Origin: JBBRGG01 sp038240875 | Lineage (GTDB): Bacteria; Planctomycetota; Phycisphaerae; Phycisphaerales; UBA1924 | Length of the DNA: 7,016 bases | Assembly: GCA_038240875.1 (NCBI GenBank) | Contig: JBBRGG010000190.1 | Location: 1-7,016 of the forward strand | Direction of reading: 5' to 3' | Shown: positions 1 through 5,740 of the stretch, one piece after another | How positions within the stretch are numbered: the stretch's first letter is position 1 | How the letters are laid out: each line of letters starts with the position of its first letter | Position numbers and translations under genes: made by a program | The notes under the pieces: model-generated | The model's input: only the letters and a program-made list of their open reading frames with translations | Database searches by the model: none | Told to the model about the DNA's origin: nothing

Positions 1-1206
1 GAAGCGACTCCACGCCAGGCAGTTCGTGACAAGCTGTATATCGAACTCGGAGATCCGCCCACGATCGCAGCTGCCGAACTGCACTACCTGCCATCGCTTG
101 ATCGCATGGTGACATTAATCCACGTCGAAGCCGCTCGTCTCGCGAGTGAGGGCAAGGTGCCCGACGCGGTTGACCTCTTGATCAACTCGGCCCACTTTGG
201 CCGCATCATGATGGATCGGCCATTGATGCGTGAGAGCAAGTGGGGCATCGATTTGATGAGCGAGTCAATGGAACGTATCCGCGACATACTTTATGTCGAC
301 ACACGCACAGTTCGCTCGATGCAGCTGGACCGTGTTCAAATCCAGATCAAGCGGATGAGCGTCGAGAATAGCTTCCTTGACTTCTCGCGCACCAAAGTGC
401 CTCTGGGTGACGTCTTAGGCGTGTCCCAGGTCGTTTCTCGCGTATACAAGCAAGATGGCAAAGTTGATGATCGCACATTCGCACAGACGCTCGCTCGACT
501 TGGCTCGGTTGAATATCCATTGCGGCTCTTTTCCGAAGCGTCCCGATGGAAGGCCCTTGAATCCGGTCAATCTGATCGCTTTGCCTGTGAACAGATCATC
601 CGTGGTGTGAACGCGGACTTTACCCGGCGCTGGCAAATCGATTGGTGGGATCGCCATATGGGCACTCCTTCCGAACTCGACAATGTCAACCGCGAAAAGT
701 TTTCGGCCATCTCCGCATCGATTAAAGACCAGCGTCCGATCCTCGACGCATTGCAGATCGCTCGCATCGAGATCGGTGGCACCCGCACCAATCTCGCGCT
801 GGTTGCCCAATGGTACAACACCAAAAATATGCCAACGAGTATCGCGCTCATCCGTCCGCGATGGGTTGATAAACTCGATATCGACTACTTCGACGCGTCG
901 CGTCTTAGTGGTTCGTTCCCACGGTTCCAGTTCGTAATTCCGATGACTGATCGACGCGGCTTGCGCGCCGGTGAACAGGCCGCCCCACTCGACATGAGCG
1001 TTGTACCAAAAATGGGCGCGCCCTTCTCCGTGCCACTTCGCGACGACGTGTGGGTTGTTTACTCGGTTGGTTCAGATACCCAGGCAAACGGTGCCAGGCG
1101 CGTTCAGAATACAGCTACCAAAGTTCAGAACGCCGACTACCTCATCTGGCCTCCGATGCTCTCACTTTATCGTCAGAACTTGGTCGATCTAGGCGACCTG
1201 AAGTAA
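1..1206 (+). CDS. Uncharacterised helical protein with C-terminal YSVG/WPP pattern (5' end missing)
   Basis: The reading frame is open from the first base and ends at TAA 1204-1206, giving at least 401 residues. The real start lies upstream of the window. The first in-frame ATG (106) is probably internal, because the codons before it (EATPRQAVRDKLYIELGD...) read as normal protein. Residues about 35-100 look like paired amphipathic helices (VEAARLASEGKVPDAVDLL), resembling a tetratricopeptide-like repeat. The last 130 or so residues contain a run of the kind 'LALVAQWYNTKNMPTSIALI', then VVYSVGSD and DYLIWPP. From memory, this order (helix, 'P..L..L.P', 'YSVG.D', 'WPP') recurs in large uncharacterised planctomycete proteins, so I infer membership of such a family. 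No catalytic motif and no transmembrane segment are visible in this part; a signal peptide or membrane anchor could sit in the missing N-terminus. Function is unknown. It is followed by trxB after a 111-base gap. Confidence 0.8.
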   Translation, partial: EATPRQAVRDKLYIELGDPPTIAAAELHYLPSLDRMVTLIHVEAARLASEGKVPDAVDLLINSAHFGRIMMDRPLMRESKWGIDLMSESMERIRDILYVDTRTVRSMQLDRVQIQIKRMSVENSFLDFSRTKVPLGDVLGVSQVVSRVYKQDGKVDDRTFAQTLARLGSVEYPLRLFSEASRWKALESGQSDRFACEQIIRGVNADFTRRWQIDWWDRHMGTPSELDNVNREKFSAISASIKDQRPILDALQIARIEIGGTRTNLALVAQWYNTKNMPTSIALIRPRWVDKLDIDYFDASRLSGSFPRFQFVIPMTDRRGLRAGEQAAPLDMSVVPKMGAPFSVPLRDDVWVVYSVGSDTQANGARRVQNTATKVQNADYLIWPPMLSLYRQNLVDLGDLK

Positions 1207-1317
1207 AGTCATTTAGTGAGTTCATCCGCCCTCGGCGTGCGCACACATGCACGGAGATTCATTCGTAGGTATCTCTTCAAAGCACTGATCCACTTTCGAC
1301 AGGAACGGTTCACAGGC

Positions 1318-2334
1318 ATGCCACACGACGGACCCTCAGCTCACAAGATCGTCATTATCGGCTCTGGACCCGCGGGCTGGACTGCGGCTATCTACGCCGC
1401 TCGCGCAGCTCTTGAACCCATTGTTTATTGCGGCGTGGCCAAGCAAGACCCAGGCCCCGTCCTTCCCGGTGGGCAGCTCATGCTCACCACCGAAGTCGAG
1501 AATTACCCAGGCTTTGAGCATGGCATCCAAGGCCCCGAGATGATGGACGTATTCCGCAAGCAGGCCGAACGCTTCGGAACTAAGGTCATCGAAGACGACA
1601 TCGACAAGTGCGAATTCTCCAGCGATCCCACAAAGAATCCACACGTCCTTTACACGGCTGACGGCGAGGTCGTTCTTGCCCACGCCGTCATCGTCGCGAC
1701 GGGCGCTGTTGCCAACTGGATCGGGCTTGAAAGTGAGATCCGCCTTGCACGCTCGGGTGGTGGTGTCAGCGCGTGCGCCGTCTGCGATGGAGCTCTGCCC
1801 CCATTCCGCAATCAGCCCCTCGCCGTCGTCGGTGGCGGCGATACCGCTATGGAAGAAGCAACCTACCTCACCAAGTTCGGCAGCGTCGTCTACATCATCC
1901 ACCGCCGCGATAGCTTTCGAGCCAGCAAGATCATGCAGCAGCGGTTCTTAAGCCGTCCCAATGCGAAAGTGCTCTGGAACAAAGCCGTCGTCGATGTGCT
2001 CAGCATTACCGATGCAAGCGGCCATGAACGCATCAGTGGCGTTCTTATGGAAGATACCGTCACCAAGGAACGTTCAACGCTCGAAGTACGTGGGCTCTTT
2101 GTCGCAATCGGGCACACGCCTGCGACCAAGTTCTTGAAGGACACAGGCTTGGAGTTCACTGACAAGGGATATCTGACGCTCAAGGGACGCAACAGCTACA
2201 CAAATCTGCCCGGCGTCTTTGGTGCGGGCGACGTCTCCGACATGGAATATCGCCAAGCCGTCACCGCTGCGGGCATGGGCTGCATGGCTGCCCTTGACGC
2301 CGAACGCTGGTTGGCCGCACAAGGTGTGGATTAA
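1318..2334 (+). CDS. trxB: Thioredoxin reductase (NADPH), TrxB
   Basis: This is a cytoplasmic FAD enzyme that passes electrons from NADPH to thioredoxin. The 338-residue product has every hallmark of the low-molecular-weight bacterial class: FAD-binding GSGPAG (15-20), GGQLMLTTEVENYPGF (51-66), IVATGA (125-130), the redox pair CAVC (C153, C156) followed by DG, NADPH-binding GGGDTA (172-177), HRRDSFRA (195-202), and a second FAD motif GAGDV (302-306) followed by YRQAVTAAGMG. Its length is close to the family norm of about 320. I chose ATG 1318 because the Rossmann strand begins ten residues later. The open frame extends back to GTG 1216, but those 34 residues are Arg-rich and unlike the family. 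Ribosome-binding support is weak: AGGA at 1301-1304 is 13 bases from the ATG. No thioredoxin gene is visible in the window. The NmrA-like gene follows after 55 bases. The function is certain at family level; a ferredoxin or other partner cannot be excluded from sequence alone. Confidence 0.96.
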   Translation: MPHDGPSAHKIVIIGSGPAGWTAAIYAARAALEPIVYCGVAKQDPGPVLPGGQLMLTTEVENYPGFEHGIQGPEMMDVFRKQAERFGTKVIEDDIDKCEFSSDPTKNPHVLYTADGEVVLAHAVIVATGAVANWIGLESEIRLARSGGGVSACAVCDGALPPFRNQPLAVVGGGDTAMEEATYLTKFGSVVYIIHRRDSFRASKIMQQRFLSRPNAKVLWNKAVVDVLSITDASGHERISGVLMEDTVTKERSTLEVRGLFVAIGHTPATKFLKDTGLEFTDKGYLTLKGRNSYTNLPGVFGAGDVSDMEYRQAVTAAGMGCMAALDAERWLAAQGVD

Positions 2335-2359
2335 CGCGATATTCCGGCATTCGCGTTGA
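2331..2359 (+). other. Hairpin spanning the trxB stop codon
   Basis: Arms 2331-2339 (TTAACGCGA) and 2351-2359 (TCGCGTTGA) pair over nine positions with one T-G wobble. The central seven pairs are perfect Watson-Crick, and the loop is 11 bases. The trxB stop codon (2332-2334) lies in the left arm. No T-tract follows, so this is not a standard intrinsic terminator. It might act as an RNA stability element or weak attenuator between trxB and the next gene, but it could also be chance. Confidence 0.4.
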
Positions 2360-2377
2360 TCGCCTGCTTCAAACACT

Positions 2378-2381
2378 GGAG
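2378..2381 (+). promoter_or_regulatory. Ribosome binding site of the NmrA-like gene
   Basis: GGAG lies eight bases upstream of ATG 2390. It is the only well-placed Shine-Dalgarno match among the visible starts in this window, and it fixes the start of the NmrA-like gene. Confidence 0.7.
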
Positions 2382-2389
2382 TTTCACGA

Positions 2390-3322
2390 ATGGGACGCAA
2401 GCCCAAAGCGTTGGTCTTTGGTGCCACTGGGATACAAGGAAAGTTCGTGGCGCGCGAGCTTCTGTCGCGTGGTTGGGCAGTCGCCGCTGCAACGCGAAAC
2501 GTGCTTTCTGGAACCGAGCTCGCACTAATGGGCGCAACGGTAATACAGCTAGACATGCGCGATGGGTCAGCGGTCACGACCCAAGCCGAAGCCGCTGACG
2601 CGGTCTTCATTCATCTGCCACTGCGTCCTTTGGGAACTGCGGCACGTGGTTTGGCAAGGTTGGCGGTCGCCGCTCTCGCGCCAACCAAAAGGCCGAGGAT
2701 TGTCCTTTCAACCAATGGGCCGATGCCGATGGGCAAGGCACGCAAGAACGTACCGACCATGCTTGAAGGCGTGGACGAAGCGCTGCGAATGCTCTCGCCC
2801 GTGCCGGTAGGTTGGCATGTGGTGACGCCTGGCTTGATGGTCGAGGATGTGTTTCGATGCTCGCCAGTAACCGAAATTGTGCGCACAAACAAGGTACGGT
2901 ACCCGTTACCAAGTGACGTGAAAGTGCGCTGGACAAGCTCGCGCCGATTGGCGATGGAAGTTGCAGACATTTTGGAATCTATTATCGATGGCGAGACCCC
3001 GCCATCGTTTGTGATCCCCGAAATGAGCGGGCCGGTGGATGGTGCCCAACTTGCCAAAGCGATCGCAAAAGCAGTTGAAGCAAATGGGGGGATAGGTGGA
3101 GGGATGGGCGCGAAAGAAAGCGTTCTCAAGTTCGCATATGAAGCCTGGGATCCCGACGAATACGCAGATACGTTGCCTGATGGCTTTGATGGGCCGTTTT
3201 GTGACGCGATCGCGGAGTTGTATGAATACTACGCATCGAAGCCAGAAGTGCTTGTGCCACAAGAGGCTACGAAGGTGCCATTAACTGCGATCTTGGATGA
3301 TGTGATGACTACCGAAGGCTAA
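2390..3322 (+). CDS. NmrA-like NAD(P)-binding Rossmann-fold protein
   Basis: The 310-residue product belongs to the atypical short-chain dehydrogenase group typified by NmrA and HSCARG, whose members sense NAD(P) state or reduce quinone-like and isoflavone-like substrates. The N-terminus KALVFGATGIQGKFVARELL (7-26) shows the GATGxQG dinucleotide loop. ATRN (34-37) follows the second strand, where NmrA proteins contact the cofactor ribose or phosphate. LDMRD (54-58) is the usual acidic turn, and AVFIHLPL (71-78) and RIVLSTNG (103-110) are the next core strands. A classical Tyr-x-x-x-Lys catalytic pair is not seen after the STNG strand, as expected for this group, so enzymatic activity is uncertain. 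A Gly-rich stretch (233-240, GGIGGGMG) sits in the C-terminal substrate domain. The start ATG 2390 has GGAG eight bases upstream. The gene lies 55 bases behind trxB on the same strand and may share its transcript. It converges with dppF, with 47 bases between the stops. The substrate is unknown. Confidence 0.85.
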   Translation: MGRKPKALVFGATGIQGKFVARELLSRGWAVAAATRNVLSGTELALMGATVIQLDMRDGSAVTTQAEAADAVFIHLPLRPLGTAARGLARLAVAALAPTKRPRIVLSTNGPMPMGKARKNVPTMLEGVDEALRMLSPVPVGWHVVTPGLMVEDVFRCSPVTEIVRTNKVRYPLPSDVKVRWTSSRRLAMEVADILESIIDGETPPSFVIPEMSGPVDGAQLAKAIAKAVEANGGIGGGMGAKESVLKFAYEAWDPDEYADTLPDGFDGPFCDAIAELYEYYASKPEVLVPQEATKVPLTAILDDVMTTEG

Positions 3323-3358
3323 TCCACAGAAACTATCACCAATTCGCAACAACTACCG

Positions 3359-3376
3359 GATGTAAGGATTTACATC
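3359..3376. other. Small perfect hairpin over the dppF stop codon
   Basis: GATGTAA (3359-3365) and TTACATC (3370-3376) form a seven-pair perfect inverted repeat around a GGAT tetraloop. It overlaps the dppF stop codon (3370-3372 on the minus strand) and sits between the convergent NmrA-like and dppF genes. No T-tract is present on either strand, so it is at best a weak or factor-dependent transcription end. It may contribute to termination of dppF, but this is inference. Confidence 0.35.
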
Positions 3377-4305
3377 GCACCACCCTTAAAGACGATTCGC
3401 GTCTTACGACGGGTTGGGTCGGCAATGGGCACCGCAGATAGAAGTGATTGCGTGTACGGGTGTCGCGGCGCGTTCAATATCTGATCGCGATCGCCAGCTT
3501 CGACGATTTTGCCCTTGTACATCACTGCGATGCGTCGGCAAACATGCTGAATGACTGACATGTCATGGCTAATGAAGAGAAACGAAAGGCCAAACTCTTT
3601 TTGGAGGTCGGTCAAGAGGTTGATGATTTGTGCCTGGATGGAAACGTCAAGTGCACTGGTAGGTTCGTCGCAGACAACGAAGGAAGGGTTGAGAGAGAGG
3701 GCGCGGGCGATACCGATGCGTTGACGCTGCCCGCCAGAAAACTCGTGAGGGTAGCGGTCGGCGGCGGCTTTGGGCATGCCACAGCGGATGAGGAGGTCTT
3801 CGACGCGGGTGCGAAGCTCGTCGCGATTGGTCACCAATTTGTGGATGAGGAGGGGTTCGCCCAGGATGTTGACGATGCGCATGCGCGGGTTGAGTGAGGA
3901 ACCAGGATCCTGAAAGATGATCTGCATGCGACGGCGAAGTGCTTTGAGCTCGGCACCGCGAGCCGCAAGGACGTTTTGGTTATCGAAGCTGACGGTGCCT
4001 GCAGTAGGCTCGATGAGGCGGAGGATGGCACGGCCGACTGTGGTTTTCCCGCAGCCGGACTCGCCGACGAGGCCGAGAGTCTCGCCTTTGGCGATGTCGT
4101 ACGAGACGCCATCAACGGCTTTGACATGACCGGTGACGCGCTGGAGAACGCCGGTTCGGATTGGGAAATAAACCTTCAAGTCGCGCACGTGCAAGAGCGA
4201 AGGCAGCGGTGCATCACTTCGGCTTGCTTGCAATGCAGCAGAAGCGGAATAAGGATCCGCGTGGGCGGTAGCAGATGATGCGATGGGAGAGTTACCGAGC
4301 GTCAT
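3370..4305 (-). CDS. dppF: Dipeptide/oligopeptide ABC transporter ATP-binding protein (DppF/OppF type), short C-terminus
   Basis: This is the cytoplasmic ATPase subunit that powers peptide import with a partner ATPase, two permeases and a binding protein. From ATG 4305 the product has 311 residues. It shows Walker A GESGCGKTT (81-89), Q-loop FQDPGSSLNPR (131-141), signature SGGQRQRIGIARAL (190-203), Walker B FVVCDEPTSALD (209-220), H-loop ISHD (245-248), and the HPYTQSLLSAVP stretch (282-293) that identifies the peptide/nickel importer subfamily. The N-terminal YFPIRTGVLQRVTGHVKAVDGVS is typical of DppF rather than DppD. The protein ends about 20 residues after HPY. The family normally continues with a proline-rich, Cys-containing tail (PSP..PP.GC..H.RC), which is absent here and not recoverable in the next 50 bases. 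I prefer ATG 4305 to GTG 4362, because about 34 non-conserved residues already precede the first strand. No permease, DppD or binding-protein gene is in view, so the partner genes must lie elsewhere. The family call is firm; the substrate could be another small solute. Confidence 0.92.
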   Translation of the reverse strand: MTLGNSPIASSATAHADPYSASAALQASRSDAPLPSLLHVRDLKVYFPIRTGVLQRVTGHVKAVDGVSYDIAKGETLGLVGESGCGKTTVGRAILRLIEPTAGTVSFDNQNVLAARGAELKALRRRMQIIFQDPGSSLNPRMRIVNILGEPLLIHKLVTNRDELRTRVEDLLIRCGMPKAAADRYPHEFSGGQRQRIGIARALSLNPSFVVCDEPTSALDVSIQAQIINLLTDLQKEFGLSFLFISHDMSVIQHVCRRIAVMYKGKIVEAGDRDQILNAPRHPYTQSLLSAVPIADPTRRKTRIVFKGGAM

Positions 4306-4366
4306 TGATAGATGGTACGCCTTGGAGGCGTGATGGGCCAGTGGCAGATAGAGATGAAACACATGG

Positions 4367-4394
4367 AATAGAACGCTTGGAACGATGAAGCCAA
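4367..4394 (-). promoter_or_regulatory. Possible promoter of dppF
   Basis: Reading the minus strand, TTGGCT (4389-4394) and TCTATT (4367-4372) are separated by 16 bases. Each matches the sigma70 consensus at four of six positions. Transcription would begin near 4360, after the terminator of the upstream gene, leaving a leader of roughly 55 bases before ATG 4305. This fits the ATG start rather than GTG 4362. Matches this weak also occur by chance. Confidence 0.25.
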
Positions 4395-4440
4395 ATCAAG
4401 ATCGAATGGTGCGCACGTTGATCGTGAGCTTCGCGTGCGA

Positions 4441-4468
4441 ATAAAAAGCCTCGCGCGCATGAGGCCTT
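4441..4468 (-). terminator. Rho-independent terminator of the M42 aminopeptidase gene
   Basis: On the minus strand the RNA would read AAGGCCTC, an eight-base loop (ATGCGCGC), GAGGCTTT, then TTATT. The stem has eight pairs including one G-U, and it runs directly into a T-rich tract (4441-4447 on the opposite strand). It lies 52 bases after the aminopeptidase stop codon. The plus strand has no T-tract after the stem, so the element is oriented to stop minus-strand transcripts. It separates the aminopeptidase from dppF. Confidence 0.8.
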
Positions 4469-4520
4469 GGGAAATCACAACAATTTGCGTTCGAAGCGAA
4501 TCTTGCGTATTACACCTTGC

Positions 4521-5612
4521 TCACGGGACTTCGGCCAAATACGCGGCGAGAACATCGCGCGCGGCGGCGAGGTCGCGGGTGTCGATCATCTCGGTGACGG
4601 TGTGGATATAGCGAGTGCCGACGGTGATACCAATGGCTCTTGCGCCAGTGGCGGCTTGCTGGGCTGCTGCGCCATCTTGCCCGCCTGCGGCGAGGATGGT
4701 GCGTTGATAGGTGATTTTGTGTTTCTTGGACAAGGCCTCGAACTCATTGATGAGGTTGTAATCAGAGATGAAGGAGCTGTCCTTGATGTGAAGCCCGTAG
4801 CCCTTGCCTTGGACTGTTACGGCTTCCTCGCTGGGGACGCCTGGGGTGTCGCAGGAGAGGGTGACGTCGAGGCCGATGCCGATATCGGGAAGGACGGCGT
4901 GGCTGGAAGTTTTCGCGCCGCGTAGGCCTACTTCTTCTTGGACGGTGAAGGAGACGACGATCTCGCAGGCGTGGCCGAGGCCAGCCTTATCGAGGGCGCG
5001 AATGCTCTCAATTCCCAGCCAGCAAGCGACGCGATTGTCCATGGCTTTGGAGACTGCTTTGGTGCCCATGGAGATAAAGGGCTCGTGCATGACGATGTAG
5101 TCGCCGACCTTGACCTTCTTCTTAACCTGGTCGATGGTGAGGCCGATGTCGACGAAGAACTCTTTAACTTCGGGAACTTTTTCACGGTCCTTGGGGCTGG
5201 AGATGTGGATGGGGCGGCCGCCTGGGTTCATGACGCCGAGGAGATCGCCCGAGTCGGTACAGACCAGCACGCGGCGAGAGAAGAGGTTTCGCGTGTCGAA
5301 TCCGCCTGCTGGGTTGATCCAGATGAAGCCCTTGTCATCGATGGAAGAGACATAGAAACCGATCTCGTCCATGTGGCAAAGAAGCATGACGCGGGTGGGG
5401 CGACCTAGGTTGTTCTTCGCGCGCTTGGGGGCTTTCTTGCCTTTGGCTGCTGGGCGAGGCCCGCGCCGGCAGATGAGATTGCCCATGGAATCGGTGGACG
5501 CAGTATCAAAGAGGCCAGCGATTTCAGTATTGATCAGGGCGCGAACGCGTTCCTCACGACCAGAGACGCCGGGAGTTTCGCACAGACGCTTGAGAAGATC
5601 GAGGTTTTCCAT
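4521..5612 (-). CDS. M42-family metallo-aminopeptidase (PepA/FrvX/TET-like)
   Basis: The family consists of cytoplasmic, usually dodecameric, dinuclear-metal aminopeptidases that trim short peptides. The 363-residue product keeps the full active site: CHMDEIGF with H80 and D82, AMDNR with bridging D192, TVQEEVGLRGA with catalytic base E226 and metal ligand E227, GLDV with D249, and TRYIHT with H337. GGQDGAAAQ (310-318) matches the family's GGTDA-type loop, and the N-terminal LLKRLCETPGVSGREERVR is typical. An Ala/Lys-rich stretch at residues 54-70 (AAKGKKAPKRAKNN) interrupts the link between the first strands (SMGNLICRRG) and the VMLLCHMDE strand; most relatives have only a short turn there. 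ATG 5612 is chosen because family homology starts immediately after it; no Shine-Dalgarno site is evident. It is divergent from the ygfZ-like gene and followed by its own terminator. Family certainty is high; whether it prefers acidic, basic or neutral N-termini, or is an endoglucanase-annotated homologue, cannot be told from sequence alone. Confidence 0.94.
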   Translation of the reverse strand: MENLDLLKRLCETPGVSGREERVRALINTEIAGLFDTASTDSMGNLICRRGPRPAAKGKKAPKRAKNNLGRPTRVMLLCHMDEIGFYVSSIDDKGFIWINPAGGFDTRNLFSRRVLVCTDSGDLLGVMNPGGRPIHISSPKDREKVPEVKEFFVDIGLTIDQVKKKVKVGDYIVMHEPFISMGTKAVSKAMDNRVACWLGIESIRALDKAGLGHACEIVVSFTVQEEVGLRGAKTSSHAVLPDIGIGLDVTLSCDTPGVPSEEAVTVQGKGYGLHIKDSSFISDYNLINEFEALSKKHKITYQRTILAAGGQDGAAAQQAATGARAIGITVGTRYIHTVTEMIDTRDLAAARDVLAAYLAEVP

Positions 5613-5740
5613 GGAGCACAGGATAGCAGATTGAGGAGGATTCCTACGTGCAGTTGCAGGAAAAATCTACATTCTGTCGCGTTGTGTGTGAGCAAACTCG
5701 CTTGGATCATCACGCGTGCGACGAAGCTACTCTCTTATTC
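5613..5740. promoter_or_regulatory. Divergent intergenic region between the M42 peptidase and ygfZ-like genes
   Basis: This 128-base gap separates two divergent starts, so promoters for both should lie here; that is inference from layout. On the minus strand TATCCT lies nine bases before the peptidase ATG and could be a -10 box giving an almost leaderless mRNA, but no convincing -35 is seen. On the plus strand TTGTGT (5682-5687) and GATCAT (5705-5710), 17 bases apart, are a poor promoter match. No Shine-Dalgarno site precedes either ATG. No operator-like palindrome stands out. Confidence 0.4.

Noticed and set aside
1216..1317. N-terminal extension of trxB from GTG 1216
   Set aside because: The 34 added residues are Arg-rich and unlike the family, and ATG 1318 places the FAD-binding strand at the usual distance from the N-terminus.
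1336..1902. Open frame of 188 codons on the minus strand inside trxB
   Set aside because: It is antisense to a gene with complete family motifs. Its translation has no recognisable domain and reflects codon-position bias of the opposite strand.
2611..3129. Open frame of 172 codons on the minus strand inside the NmrA-like gene
   Set aside because: The translation is Ser/Thr/Pro-rich low-information sequence opposite a gene with a clear GATGxQG fold and a good ribosome-binding site.
4306..4362. N-terminal extension of dppF from GTG 4362
   Set aside because: It adds 19 residues with no family resemblance and would overlap the start point of the most plausible promoter; ATG 4305 already leaves a long leader before the first strand.
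4467..5408. Two plus-strand open frames (4467-4925 and 4938-5408) rich in Gly, Asp and Ala
   Set aside because: They lie opposite the M42 aminopeptidase and mirror its codons (Asp/Gly/Val-rich output typical of antisense frames); no domain is seen.
3370..5612. A peptide uptake-and-degradation operon formed by the M42 peptidase and dppF
   Set aside because: A good intrinsic terminator (4441-4468) lies between the two genes and no other transporter genes are present, so joint function is possible but an operon is not supported.
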